DNA of 58,049 nucleotides, taken from assembly GCA_000161775.1 (NCBI GenBank), contig GG704596.1, positions 893,039 through 951,087 on the forward strand, given 5' to 3'. The DNA comes from Ruegeria lacuscaerulensis ITI-1157. Its GTDB lineage: Bacteria; Pseudomonadota; Alphaproteobacteria; Rhodobacterales; Rhodobacteraceae. Positions within the stretch are counted from its first letter, which is position 1; each line of letters opens with the position of its first letter. The translations under genes and the position numbers were made by a program. The notes under the pieces were generated by a model. That model had not been told where the DNA came from and ran no database searches. It was given only the letters and a program-made list of their open reading frames with translations. This document shows positions 9,154-17,940 of the stretch, piece by piece.

Positions 9154-10167
9154 ATGAAAACCACGAGCCTCATCGCCGCCGCCCTGACGGCCCTGATCGC
9201 CGGATCAGCCGCCGCCGAAGGCGAGCTGAACCTGTACTCCTCGCGCCACTACGACACCGACGAGCGCCTCTACACCGATTTCGAAGAGGCCACCGGCATC
9301 AAGATCAACCGCATCGAAGGCAAGGCCGACGAGCTGATCGCGCGGATGGAAGCCGAGGGCGCGAACTCGCCCGCCGACGTCCTGCTGACCGTGGACACCT
9401 CGCGGCTGGCGCGGGCCAAGAACGCGGGCCTGCTGCAGGCGGTCGACAGCGACGTTCTGGAAGAGCGCATCCCCGCCAACCTGCAGGACGAGGACAACCA
9501 GTGGTTCGGCTTCTCGCAGCGCGCGCGCATCATCTTCTACGACAAGAATGACGTGACCAACCCGCCCGCCACCTACCTGGACCTGGCGAATCCCGAATAC
9601 AAAGGTCTGGTCTGCATCCGCTCGTCGACCAACACCTACAACCAGACGCTGCTGGCCTCGATCATCACCCATCACGGCGCCGAGAAGGCCAAGGAATGGG
9701 CCGCGGGCGTGGTCGCCAACATGGCGCGTGACCCGCAGGGCGGCGACACCGACCAGCTGCGCGGCATCGTCTCGGGTGAATGCGAGATCGCCGTGTCGAA
9801 TTCCTACTACTTTGCCCGCGCCCTGCGCAAAGACGTCAAGGGCCTGTCGGACAGCATCGACATGATCGGCATCCAGTTCCCGTCGCAGGACGCAGAAGGC
9901 GCGCATATGAACCTGTCGGGCGCCGGCGTGGCAGCCCATGCCCCGCACAAGGACGCCGCCATCAAGTTCCTGGAGTACCTCGCCAGCGACCAGGCGCAGG
10001 TCTATTTCTCGCACGGCAATGACGAATATCCGGCCGTTCCCGGCGTGCCGCTGGCCGAGAACGTGGCCGCTCTGGGTGAGTTCAAGGCCGACGACGTGAA
10101 CCTGTCGGAGGTCGCCAAGAACATCCCCGAGGCCCAGAAGATCTTCAACGAGGTTGGCTGGAAGTAA
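9154..10167 (+). CDS. fbpA: Fe(3+) ABC transporter substrate-binding protein (FbpA/FutA type)
   Basis: Periplasmic ferric-iron binding protein of 337 residues with a signal peptide (MKTTSLIAAALTALIAGSAAAE). The mature start NLYSSRHYDTD is the FutA/FbpA hallmark, and SNSYYFARAL near residue 210 carries the adjacent tyrosines that chelate Fe(3+). No permease or ATPase gene follows; the gene is closed by a terminator, so the membrane components must lie elsewhere. The start at 9154 is set by the signal peptide; the RBS is weak. A TGA-N9-TCG half-match to RirA-like iron boxes lies upstream but is not convincing. Confidence 0.92.
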   Translation: MKTTSLIAAALTALIAGSAAAEGELNLYSSRHYDTDERLYTDFEEATGIKINRIEGKADELIARMEAEGANSPADVLLTVDTSRLARAKNAGLLQAVDSDVLEERIPANLQDEDNQWFGFSQRARIIFYDKNDVTNPPATYLDLANPEYKGLVCIRSSTNTYNQTLLASIITHHGAEKAKEWAAGVVANMARDPQGGDTDQLRGIVSGECEIAVSNSYYFARALRKDVKGLSDSIDMIGIQFPSQDAEGAHMNLSGAGVAAHAPHKDAAIKFLEYLASDQAQVYFSHGNDEYPAVPGVPLAENVAALGEFKADDVNLSEVAKNIPEAQKIFNEVGWK

Positions 10168-10191
10168 GCCGCACTTGCATCGAGCAGTTCA

Positions 10192-10222
10192 GGGGGCGCG
10201 GCACATGCGCCCCCTTTTTATT
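10192..10222 (+). terminator. Intrinsic terminator after the iron-binding protein gene
   Basis: GGGGGCGC (10192-10199) pairs with GCGCCCCC (10207-10214), 7-nt loop, then TTTTTATT. Confidence 0.93.
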
Positions 10223-10276
10223 TATGTAAATTATGCTATTTTTCTCATTATCGAAACTTTTTCCTGGATCTGAGCA

Positions 10277-10831
10277 TTGCTCGACAACCTGTCTGACCGC
10301 CTCGCCCGCCACCTGAACGACCTGCGCCACGGCCGGGGATGGTCGCTGGAGCAACTGGCCCGGGCCAGCGGGATCAGTCGCGCCACCCTGTCGCGCATGG
10401 AGAAGGCCGAGGTCAGTCCGACGGCCGAGAATCTTGGCCGGTTGTGCGCGGCCTACGGACTGCCGATGTCGCGCCTGTTGATGATGGTCGAGGACAGCTT
10501 CGACCCCAAGGTTCCGCTCGAACGCCAGATCGAGTGGCGCGACCCCGAAACCGGGTTCACGCGCCGGTCGGTGTCGCCGCCCTCGGCGGGGCTGACGGGC
10601 GAGGTTCTGGAATGTCATCTGCCGCCCGGCACCACGATCACCTACGACGCACCACCACGTCCCGGGCAGGAACACCACTTGATCGTGCTGGATGGCGCGC
10701 TGACCCTGACGGTCGATGGCACGCCCCACGCGCTGAGCGCGGGCGACTGCCTGCGCTATCATCTTTCCGGCGCAACCCGTTTCGAAACCGAGGCGTCCCG
10801 CGGCGCCCGCTACATTCTGGTGCTGATATGA
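10277..10831 (+). CDS. XRE-family transcriptional regulator with cupin sensor domain
   Basis: 184 residues. An N-terminal helix-turn-helix (residues ~8-62, LEQLARASGISRATLSRME) is followed by a C-terminal cupin domain (~105-180, CHLPPGTTITYDAPP ... HLIVLDGALTLTVDG). This HTH-cupin layout is typical of small-molecule-responsive repressors. The start is a TTG at 10277 inside an AT-rich promoter region; no in-frame ATG precedes it. The stop overlaps the next ATG by 4 bp (ATGA), so the regulator is translationally coupled to the acetyltransferase. Confidence 0.88.
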   Translation: MLDNLSDRLARHLNDLRHGRGWSLEQLARASGISRATLSRMEKAEVSPTAENLGRLCAAYGLPMSRLLMMVEDSFDPKVPLERQIEWRDPETGFTRRSVSPPSAGLTGEVLECHLPPGTTITYDAPPRPGQEHHLIVLDGALTLTVDGTPHALSAGDCLRYHLSGATRFETEASRGARYILVLI

Positions 10832-11373
10832 TTACACGCCTGACCGAAGTGACTTTTGACCAGGCGGCGGAGGATCTGGCGGATATCCTGCATGGCTGCG
10901 TACAGACCGGCGCCAGCATCGGGTTCATTCTGCCGTTTTCCCGTGACGCCGCGCGCGCCTATTGGCAGGAGCGCGTGCGCCCGGGGCTGTCAGCCGGAGA
11001 GCTGGATCTTTTCGTGGCCCATGATGACGGCCGCATTCGGGGGACTGTGCAGCTGATTCCAGCCGCAATGCCCAACCAGCAGCACCGCGCGGATGTGGCC
11101 AAGTTGCTGGTGCACCCAGACGCGCGGCGGCGCGGGTTGGGCCGGGCCTTGATGGGTGCCCTGCAAGAACGCGCCACCGATCTTGGCCGAACCCTGCTGG
11201 TGCTGGACACACGCAGCACCGACCCGTCGCGCCACCTGTATCAAAGCCTTGGGTTCGCAATTGCCGGAGAAATCCCAGGCTATTGCCGCAACCCGGTCGC
11301 GCCCGTTCTTGAACCGACCACCTATATGTACAAGAATCTGTCAGCTCAGGCGGCTGGGCGATCCGGACGCTGA
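10828..11373 (+). CDS. GNAT family N-acetyltransferase
   Basis: 181 residues with the acetyl-CoA pyrophosphate-binding signature in AKLLVHPDARRRGLGRALMGAL (R-R-x-G-x-G/A pattern) and a C-terminal LYQSLGFAIAGEIPGYC strand-helix typical of GNAT enzymes. Substrate unknown. It shares an ATGA overlap with the XRE-cupin gene and is probably its regulated partner. Confidence 0.88.
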   Translation: MITRLTEVTFDQAAEDLADILHGCVQTGASIGFILPFSRDAARAYWQERVRPGLSAGELDLFVAHDDGRIRGTVQLIPAAMPNQQHRADVAKLLVHPDARRRGLGRALMGALQERATDLGRTLLVLDTRSTDPSRHLYQSLGFAIAGEIPGYCRNPVAPVLEPTTYMYKNLSAQAAGRSGR

Positions 11374-11594
11374 GAACCTGGCTATTTTCCGTCTGCCCCG
11401 GCGGCGCACTCGGTCATTTTACCGAAACAATTGGGGCTGACGCTCGGTCGGTATTTTTATTCGGGGGGGGGTGAAGATATCCTCAATGGCCGGGATCACC
11501 TGCTGTTTGCCTTCGCCCTGCCGGTGTTGATCCGCAACTTGAGATAGTTGGTCAGGGCAATTACTGACTTCTCGGTTGCGCTTCGAACACACTG

Positions 11595-11648
11595 TGTCAA
11601 TGGGCGTTCAAAACCGACCCGAATTCAGCAATCAAATTGGATCCGCCC
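11595..11648. repeat. Possible IS21-family terminal repeats (remnant)
   Basis: Two spaced blocks, GCGTTCAAAACCGACCC and ATCAAATTGGATCC, resemble the paired CAAAACTGACCC / CAAAATTGGACCC boxes at IS21-family ends, preceded by TGTCAATGG. No istA/istB coding sequence is left. Similarity is from memory of the family consensus, so the call is tentative. Confidence 0.3.
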
Positions 11649-11810
11649 TATGTGGTGCAAGGCCCGCAGACGGGCTGGCCATATCAGGGTGACCCGCCTG
11701 AAGGCTTTGCTTGCGCGGTGCTTGTTTCTTGTGCGCCGCATGCTTTGCCCAAACCTGTTTGGCATGCTTCCTTACCGTTAGGGCAGCCGCACGGTGTTTT
11801 GGCTGCAGCA

Positions 11811-12043
11811 TGAGATCGAAGATTGCATCCGGAAGCTTGATACAGTCGATCATTTCGGGACCGACGCTTGTAGCCCCGCCCGAAGACCACGGATGGGTCA
11901 GGCAAGGCGCCGCTGACGACGGCGGATGCCCGGACGGTCTGACGGACGTTGAACGCGAAGAACTGCATCAGCTTCACCGCGAGGCGAAGCAACTGGGGCA
12001 GACGCGGGTCATCCTCTCAAAGGCCGCCGCTGAAGGGCTGTAG
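11811..12043 (+). pseudogene. IS3-family transposase OrfA remnant
   Basis: The end of this frame reads HGWVRQGAADDGGCPDGLTD then VEREELHQLHREAKQLGQ and TRVILSKAAA. That is the WVRQ...GLT..ER.EL..LRRE...LR.ER.ILKKAA pattern of the OrfA leucine zipper of IS3 elements, but degenerate and without an upstream HTH or an OrfB. The rest of 11374-12310 shows no other gene I can support. Confidence 0.55.
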
Positions 12044-12282
12044 TCCCCAAGCCCGAAACCACTCATAAAAACGAGCGAACGCCATTTCGCATCCTGGCTT
12101 TCAGACAGAAAGCTTTTTCAAGGCCTCTCCTTTGGCCGGCACCAGTCGTTCGGTCTGTCGCGGTCTCCGCCAGCTGTGTTGCCTCTTGCGGAAGGTAGTA
12201 ACGCTGCAACGGAATTATTCGAGAAATGTTCCACCTTTCGTGACATTGTCACTGAAGGGGCCGGGAACCTGCCCTATATGTC

Positions 12283-12298
12283 ATTCAAGACTTGGAAT
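12283..12298 (+). promoter_or_regulatory. SqrR/BigR-type operator (ATTC-N8-GAAT)
   Basis: ATTC (12283-12286), eight bases, then GAAT (12295-12298): an exact match to the palindrome I recall for the persulfide-responsive ArsR-family repressor SqrR of Rhodobacter. It lies 12 bp before the first ATG of a sulfide/persulfide operon, where a repressor would block transcription. No arsR-type regulator gene is in the window, so it would act from elsewhere. Confidence 0.7.
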
Positions 12299-12310
12299 GT
12301 GGAGGGCACC

Positions 12311-12526
12311 ATGACTGCCAATGTTGGAACTTTCGACCGGATCCTGCGTGCCGCGCTGGGATTGGTTCTGTTGTACCTGGCTTTCGCCAGCGGGTTGCCG
12401 CTTTTTGACGGCGGCATCGGGAAATGGGGCGCCGTGATCGTGGGGGTGGCAATGCTGGGCACCTCGGCGCTGCGGGTCTGCCCGCTTTACGGCGTCTTCG
12501 GCATCAAGACCTGCAAGAGGGTCTGA
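12311..12526 (+). CDS. DUF2892 (YgaP-like) membrane protein
   Basis: 71 residues with two transmembrane helices (~15-33 and ~41-60) and the family end CPLYGVFGIKTCKRV. The N-terminus MTANVGTFDRILRAALG matches the DUF2892 pattern of the YgaP membrane part, which in E. coli is fused to a rhodanese. Here it stands alone as the first gene of the sulfur operon, one base before the next gene. GGAGGG precedes the ATG. Confidence 0.85.
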   Translation: MTANVGTFDRILRAALGLVLLYLAFASGLPLFDGGIGKWGAVIVGVAMLGTSALRVCPLYGVFGIKTCKRV

Positions 12527-12527
12527 C

Positions 12528-12959
12528 ATGGAGACCATTTTCACTCCTTTCGCCTCTTTCGGTGGCGGTATGCTGATCGGTCTGGGGGCCGTTCTTCTGA
12601 TGTTGGGGCTGGGCCGCATCATGGGTGCGACCGGGATCATGTCCGGGCTGGTTTTCCCCGAGAATGCTTCGGAATTCTCATGGCGTCTGGCACTGGTGGC
12701 GGGCATGATCGTGGCTCCGGGCCTGATCTACGCGGTCACCGGCACCATGCCCGCGATCGACGTTCCGGTCAGCCCGCTGATGATTGTCGTCGGAGGTGTC
12801 ATCGTGGGGCTGGGTGCCAGCCTCGGGTCCGGGTGCACGTCGGGTCACGGTGTTTGCGGCCTGTCGCGCCTGTCGGTTCGGTCGCTGGTGGCGGTGCCGA
12901 CCTTCATGGCAACCGCCGCGATCACCGTTTTCATCATTCGCCACGTGATCGGAGGGTAA
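12528..12959 (+). CDS. YeeE/YedE family sulfur-compound transporter half (first)
   Basis: 143 residues with about four transmembrane helices and the signature GLGASLGSGCTSGHGVCGLSR, whose conserved cysteines are proposed to pass thiosulfate or sulfane sulfur in YeeE-type channels. Full-length YeeE has two such halves; here they are two adjacent genes (PmpA/PmpB-like arrangement) often found with persulfide dioxygenases. Confidence 0.92.
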   Translation: METIFTPFASFGGGMLIGLGAVLLMLGLGRIMGATGIMSGLVFPENASEFSWRLALVAGMIVAPGLIYAVTGTMPAIDVPVSPLMIVVGGVIVGLGASLGSGCTSGHGVCGLSRLSVRSLVAVPTFMATAAITVFIIRHVIGG

Positions 12960-12963
12960 GCCG

Positions 12964-13401
12964 ATGAAACTGTTCCATACCTTCCTGACCGGCCTTGTCT
13001 TCGGCGTGGGGATTGCCATTTCCGGGATGATGAACCCGGCCAAGGTTCTGAATTTCTTTGACATCGCCGGCACCTGGGATCCCAGCCTGGCCTTCGTGAT
13101 GGGCGGCGCGCTGGTGGTGACCTTCATCGGCTATCGGCTCGTCTGGCGTCGGAAGGCGCCCCTGTTCGCCGCGCGTTTCCAGATTCCGACCTCGACCGTC
13201 ATCGACGGCAAGCTGATCGGCGGTTCGGCCCTGTTCGGCGTGGGCTGGGGCATCGCCGGTTTCTGCCCTGGTGCGGCCATTCCGGCCCTGGGAACCGGAC
13301 GGTGGGAGGTGGTGCTGTTCCTGGGCGCCGTCGCCGTGGGCCTGGCCCTGGCACGCATCCTGCAGGGCAAACCGTTGTTTTCGCGCTCGGCCAAGGCCTG
13401 A
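12964..13401 (+). CDS. YeeE/YedE family sulfur-compound transporter half (second)
   Basis: 145 residues, four predicted transmembrane helices, with the second-half signature GWGIAGFCPGAAIPALGTG carrying its conserved Cys, and SGMMNPAKVLNF near the N-terminus. It starts 4 bp after the first half and presumably pairs with it in the inner membrane to import or export sulfur species. Confidence 0.92.
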   Translation: MKLFHTFLTGLVFGVGIAISGMMNPAKVLNFFDIAGTWDPSLAFVMGGALVVTFIGYRLVWRRKAPLFAARFQIPTSTVIDGKLIGGSALFGVGWGIAGFCPGAAIPALGTGRWEVVLFLGAVAVGLALARILQGKPLFSRSAKA

Positions 13402-13423
13402 GCGCCCAAGAGGAGGCATGATC

Positions 13424-14371
13424 ATGAACGATCAGAAATCAATCGACGCACACGACCAGCGGATGGCGGACGCGATTGCGACGCCGATTGCCAATTATCC
13501 GGTGGACCTGAGCGTCAAGCCCGAGGTCCAGGGCTTCTATGACGAGGCGACGGCGACGATCAGCTATATCGTCAAGGACCCAACATCGAATTCCTGCGCG
13601 ATCATCGACAGCGTGATGGACATCGACTATGCCGCCGGCCGGATCACGTTCGAACATGCCGATCTGCTGATCGCCGAGATCGAAAAGCAGGGGCTGAAGC
13701 TGGAATGGATCATCGAGACGCATGCGCATGCCGACCATCTGTCGGCGGCGCCCTACATCCAGCAGAAGCTGGGCGGCAAGATCGGCATCGGCGAGAACAT
13801 CAAGATCGTGCAGGAGGTCTTCGGCAAGATCTTCAACGAAGGCACCGAGTTCCAGCGCGACGGCAGCCAGTTCGATGCGCTGTTCACCGACGGCATGACA
13901 TACAAGATCGGCAACATGACCGCCTTTGCCATGCACACGCCGGGCCATACGCCGGCTTGCATGACCCATGTGATCGGCGATGCGGCTTTCGTGGGTGACA
14001 CGCTGTTCATGCCCGATGGCGGCTCGGCGCGCGCCGATTTCCCGGGCGGCGATGCCGGCACGCTCTATGACTCGATCCAGAAGGTGCTGAGCCTCCCGGA
14101 CGAGACCCGTCTGTTCATGTGCCACGACTATGGCCCCAACGGCCGGGACATCCGCTGGGAAACCACCGTGGCCGAGGAAAAGGCGCACAACATCCATGTG
14201 GGCGGCGGCAAGACGCGGGACGAGTTCATCAAGATGCGCACCGAACGTGACGCGACGCTGGCGATGCCGACGCTGATCATCCCGTCGATCCAGGTCAACA
14301 TCCGCGCCGGAGAAATCCCCACCGACCAGGACGGCAACCAGATGCTGAAGGTTCCGGTCAACAAACTCTGA
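13424..14371 (+). CDS. MBL-fold persulfide dioxygenase-like hydrolase
   Basis: 315 residues. Metal motif THAHADHLSAAPY (H-x-H-x-D-H) at about residues 103-115, then MHTPGHTPACM, GDTLFMPDGG and LFMCHDYGPNGRD give the mononuclear-iron ligand set of ETHE1/Blh persulfide dioxygenases, which oxidise glutathione persulfide to sulfite. It sits between the sulfur transporters and the sulfide:quinone reductase, which fits. The second of two nearby ATGs (13424) is chosen because AGGAGG lies 7 nt before it. Confidence 0.9.
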   Translation: MNDQKSIDAHDQRMADAIATPIANYPVDLSVKPEVQGFYDEATATISYIVKDPTSNSCAIIDSVMDIDYAAGRITFEHADLLIAEIEKQGLKLEWIIETHAHADHLSAAPYIQQKLGGKIGIGENIKIVQEVFGKIFNEGTEFQRDGSQFDALFTDGMTYKIGNMTAFAMHTPGHTPACMTHVIGDAAFVGDTLFMPDGGSARADFPGGDAGTLYDSIQKVLSLPDETRLFMCHDYGPNGRDIRWETTVAEEKAHNIHVGGGKTRDEFIKMRTERDATLAMPTLIIPSIQVNIRAGEIPTDQDGNQMLKVPVNKL

Positions 14372-14386
14372 TCGCGGGAGGCGACG

Positions 14387-16069
14387 ATGGAAATCAGGAA
14401 AATCTCCGACCAATTGTCGGTCTCGCCGCAGATCACGCCGGACGACCTTGCCGCCATCAAGGCGGCGGGGTTCCGGGCCATCATCTGCAACCGGCCCGAC
14501 GGTGAAGGCGCCGACCAGCCCACGTTCGAGGAAATCGAGGCCGCCGCAGAAAGACTGGGCATCGAGTCGCGCTATGTTCCGGTCCAATCCGGCCTGGTCC
14601 GCGACGAAGATGCCCGCGCCTTCGGACAGGCCCTGACCGAACTGCCGGGCCCGATCCTGGCCTATTGCCGGACGGGCACACGCTCGGCCACGCTGTGGTC
14701 GCTGCACGAGGCCGCGCAAGGTCGGCCCGTGCCCGAGATCCTGGCCGCGACCAAGGCCGCCGGGTATGACATGAGCGGCGTCGCCCGTCGCATCGCCAAT
14801 GGTGGCAAGACGCCCACCGACACCGGCGATGCGTCCTTTGACGTGGTGATCGTGGGGGGCGGGGCCGGAGGCATTGCCACCGCCGCCAGCCTGCATGCGC
14901 GCAAATCCGATCTGTCGATCGCCATCATCGACCCGTCGGACGTGCATTATTACCAACCCGGCTGGACCCTGGTGGGCGCTGGCGTGTTCACGCCTGAACA
15001 GACGGCCAAGACGATGGGTTCGCTGATCCCGCGCGGGGTCAAATGGATCAAGGCCGCCGTGGCCGCGTTCGAGCCGCAGAACAATGCCGTCATTCTGGAT
15101 GGCTGCCGGGTGGTCAAATACGACCGTCTGGTGGTGTCTCCGGGGCTCAAGCTGGACTGGGGCGCGGTTGAAGGGCTTGAGGAAACTCTGGGCCGCAACG
15201 GGGTGACCTCGAACTATCGCTATGACCTGGCGCCCTACACCTGGCAGTTGGTCGAAGGGCTGAAGGCGGGGCGGGCGCTGTTCACCCAGCCGCCGATGCC
15301 GATAAAATGCGCGGGCGCGCCGCAGAAGGCGATGTATCTGTCGGGCGATGCGTGGGTCCGGCGCGGGGTTCTGAAGGATATCGACATCCAGTTCATGAAC
15401 GCGGGCGGGGTGCTGTTCGGGGTCAAGGACTATGTCCCGGCGCTGATGGACTACGTCAGGAAATACGACGCCACGCTGAACTTCTTCCACAATCTTGTGG
15501 CGGTGGACGGGGCGGCGAAGACCGCCACGTTCAAGGTGGCCAAACCCGACGAGCAGCCCGAGCAGGTGACGGTCGAGTTCGACATGATGCATGTCTGTCC
15601 GCCGCAGGTGGCGCCGGACTTCATCCGGGTTTCACCGCTGGCGGATGCGGCGGGTTGGGTCGATGTGGATCAGACCACGCTGCGCCACAAGAGCTTTGAC
15701 AACATCTGGTCGCTGGGCGACGTGATGAACGCGCCGAACGCGAAAACCGCGGCCGCCGCGCGCAAGCAGGCGCCGGTGGTGGCCGACAACATCGTGGCCG
15801 ATATCGAGGGCCGAGGCCCGGTTGCGGCCTATGACGGTTACGGCTCGTGCCCGTTGACGGTGGAACGCGGCAAGATCGTGCTGGCCGAGTTCGGCTATGG
15901 CGGTGTTCTGAAGCCCAGCTTCCCGAAATTTTTGATCGACGGCACCAAGCCCAGCCGCGCGGCCTGGTTCCTGAAGGAAAAGCTGCTGCCGCCGATCTAC
16001 TGGTCGGCGATGCTGAAGGGCAAGGAATGGATGGCCAAGCCCGAGCCGCTGAAGGTGGCAGCCGAATAA
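14387..16069 (+). CDS. Phosphatase-like (DUF442) / sulfide:quinone oxidoreductase fusion
   Basis: 560 residues in two parts. Residues 1-110 are a DUF442/TIGR01244 domain with the Cys-phosphatase-like loop AYCRTGTRSA. Residues ~140-560 are a flavoprotein with the FAD motif VIVGGGAGGIATAASL, conserved Cys in PIKCAGAPQKA and MHVCPPQVAP, and a WSLGDVMNAPNAKT FAD-contact region, as in sulfide:quinone oxidoreductases. The protein would oxidise sulfide to persulfide and pass electrons to ubiquinone. In Blh proteins DUF442 is fused to the dioxygenase; here it is fused to SQR while the dioxygenase is separate. Confidence 0.92.
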   Translation: MEIRKISDQLSVSPQITPDDLAAIKAAGFRAIICNRPDGEGADQPTFEEIEAAAERLGIESRYVPVQSGLVRDEDARAFGQALTELPGPILAYCRTGTRSATLWSLHEAAQGRPVPEILAATKAAGYDMSGVARRIANGGKTPTDTGDASFDVVIVGGGAGGIATAASLHARKSDLSIAIIDPSDVHYYQPGWTLVGAGVFTPEQTAKTMGSLIPRGVKWIKAAVAAFEPQNNAVILDGCRVVKYDRLVVSPGLKLDWGAVEGLEETLGRNGVTSNYRYDLAPYTWQLVEGLKAGRALFTQPPMPIKCAGAPQKAMYLSGDAWVRRGVLKDIDIQFMNAGGVLFGVKDYVPALMDYVRKYDATLNFFHNLVAVDGAAKTATFKVAKPDEQPEQVTVEFDMMHVCPPQVAPDFIRVSPLADAAGWVDVDQTTLRHKSFDNIWSLGDVMNAPNAKTAAAARKQAPVVADNIVADIEGRGPVAAYDGYGSCPLTVERGKIVLAEFGYGGVLKPSFPKFLIDGTKPSRAAWFLKEKLLPPIYWSAMLKGKEWMAKPEPLKVAAE

Positions 16070-16150
16070 ACAACCTGAGCCCCTCGAAACCGACGCCGGT
16101 GAAACCGGCGCAAGTTCTGGCCTGACGCTGCGGATGTCAGGCCAAGACCT

Positions 16151-16180
16151 GGCGGTCAGAGCCTCCTCGCTCTGACCGCC
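16151..16180 (+). terminator. Strong hairpin between the SQR fusion and sulP genes
   Basis: GGCGGTCAGAGC (16151-16162) pairs perfectly with GCTCTGACCGCC (16169-16180). The following sequence CGCCCCTTTC is not a clean T run, so it may be a partial terminator or an RNA-stabilising element that sets lower expression of the SulP gene. Confidence 0.55.
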
Positions 16181-16203
16181 CGCCCCTTTCAGGACAAGAC
16201 CCC

Positions 16204-17940
16204 ATGCATAGCCTTTATCGCTACCTTCCCATTCTTGACTGGGGCCGCCGGTACGACCGGGCGGCGCTGTCCAATGACATGATCGCGGCGGTGATCGTGA
16301 CGATCATGCTGATCCCGCAATCGCTGGCCTATGCGCTGCTGGCGGGGCTGCCGCCCGAGGCGGGGATCTATGCCTCGATCGTGCCGATCATCCTCTATGC
16401 GGTCTTCGGCACCAGCCGGGCGCTGGCGGTGGGTCCGGTGGCGGTGGTGTCGCTGCTGACGGCAAGCGCGGTGGGGCAGGTGGCCGAGCAGGGCACCGCC
16501 GGCTATGCGGTGGCGGCCCTGACGCTGGCTTTCCTGTCGGGCGGGTTCCTGCTGCTGCTGGGCGTGTTCCGGCTGGGCTTTCTGGCCAACTTCCTGTCTC
16601 ATCCGGTGATCGCGGGCTTCATCACCGCCTCGGGCATCCTGATCGCCACCAGCCAGCTGAAACACATCCTGGGGGTCGGCGCGCATGGGCACACCTTGCC
16701 GCAGATGTTGGGTTCGATTGTCGAGAATCTCGACCAGACCAATTGGATCACGCTGATCATCGGCGTGCTGGCCACGGCGTTCCTGTTCTGGGTGCGCAAA
16801 AACCTCAAACCCGCGCTGCGGCGCATGGGCGTGCCACCTCTGCTGGCCGATGTACTGACCAAGGCCGGGCCGGTGGCGGCGGTGGTGGTCACGACCCTTT
16901 CGGTCTGGGCCTTCGGGTTGGACGCGCGCGGCGTCAAGATCGTGGGCGAGGTGCCCCAGAGCCTGCCGCCTCTGACCCTGCCGGGGCTGTCCTCGGATCT
17001 GATCGGCGCGCTGCTGGTGCCCGCCATCCTGATCTCGATCATCGGCTTTGTCGAAAGCATCTCGGTCGCGCAGACGCTGGCGGCCAAGAAACGTCAGCGC
17101 GTGGACCCCGATCAGGAGCTGATCGGCCTGGGCGCGGCCAATCTGGGTGCCGCGTTCACCGGGGGCTTTCCGGTCACCGGCGGGTTCTCGCGCTCGGTCG
17201 TCAACTTCGACGCGGGCGCCGAGACCCCGGCGGCGGGCATCTATACCGCCGGCGGGCTGGCGATCGCCGCGCTGTTCCTGACCCCGCTGGTCTATTTCCT
17301 GCCCAAGGCGACGCTGGCCGCGACGATCATCGTGGCGGTGCTCAGCCTTGTGGATTTCTCGATCCTGAAAAAGACCTGGGGTTATTCGCGCGCCGATTTT
17401 GCCGCCGTGGCCGCCACCATCCTGTTGACCCTGCTGGCCGGGGTCGAGACCGGCGTGGCCAGCGGCGTGGCAATCTCGATCCTGCTGCATCTCTACAAGA
17501 CCTCGCGCCCGCATGTGGCCGAGGTGGGGCTGGTGCCTGGCACCCAGCATTTCCGCAACATCCTGCGCCACAAGGTTGAAACCGACCCCACGCTGGTCAC
17601 GCTGCGGGTCGATGAAAGCCTGTACTTCGTAAATGCCCGCTTTCTCGAGGATCTGATCCAGTCGCGCGTGACCGAGGGCTGCGAGATCCGCAACGTGGTG
17701 TTGATGTTCTCGGCGGTGAACGAGGTCGACTTCTCGGCGCTCGAAAGTCTCGAGGCAATCAATCACCGACTTCGCGACATGGGCGTCGGCTTGCATCTGA
17801 GCGAGGTCAAGGGCCCGGTCATGGACCGCCTGAAACAGTCGCACTTCCTGGATGAGCTGAACGGCCAGGTGTTCCTGTCGCAATACGACGCGTGGAAAAC
17901 ACTGACCAAACCGGAACGGGTGCGCATGGCGGCTGAATAG
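16204..17940 (+). CDS. SulP family inorganic anion transporter with STAS domain
   Basis: 578 residues. A hydrophobic SulP core (about 10-14 helices, residues 20-430) has the family motif PQSLAYALLAGLPPEAGIYAS near the N-terminus and VTGGFSRSVVNFDAG in the middle. A C-terminal STAS domain (~460-560) follows. SulP proteins carry sulfate, bicarbonate or other anions. Its place after the persulfide oxidation genes suggests export of sulfate or sulfite produced by the pathway, as an inference. Confidence 0.93.
   Translation: MHSLYRYLPILDWGRRYDRAALSNDMIAAVIVTIMLIPQSLAYALLAGLPPEAGIYASIVPIILYAVFGTSRALAVGPVAVVSLLTASAVGQVAEQGTAGYAVAALTLAFLSGGFLLLLGVFRLGFLANFLSHPVIAGFITASGILIATSQLKHILGVGAHGHTLPQMLGSIVENLDQTNWITLIIGVLATAFLFWVRKNLKPALRRMGVPPLLADVLTKAGPVAAVVVTTLSVWAFGLDARGVKIVGEVPQSLPPLTLPGLSSDLIGALLVPAILISIIGFVESISVAQTLAAKKRQRVDPDQELIGLGAANLGAAFTGGFPVTGGFSRSVVNFDAGAETPAAGIYTAGGLAIAALFLTPLVYFLPKATLAATIIVAVLSLVDFSILKKTWGYSRADFAAVAATILLTLLAGVETGVASGVAISILLHLYKTSRPHVAEVGLVPGTQHFRNILRHKVETDPTLVTLRVDESLYFVNARFLEDLIQSRVTEGCEIRNVVLMFSAVNEVDFSALESLEAINHRLRDMGVGLHLSEVKGPVMDRLKQSHFLDELNGQVFLSQYDAWKTLTKPERVRMAAE

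Noticed and set aside
12240..12282. Canonical -35/-10 promoter for the sulfur operon
   Set aside because: TTGTCA and TATATG are both present, but 23 bp apart, which is too far.
13439..15592. 717-codon minus-strand open frame opposite the sulfur genes
   Set aside because: Antisense of two certain enzymes; the GC-rich third positions keep the complement open.
16189..17883. 564-codon minus-strand frame opposite the SulP gene
   Set aside because: Q/H/R/D-rich low-complexity shadow of a certain membrane transporter.
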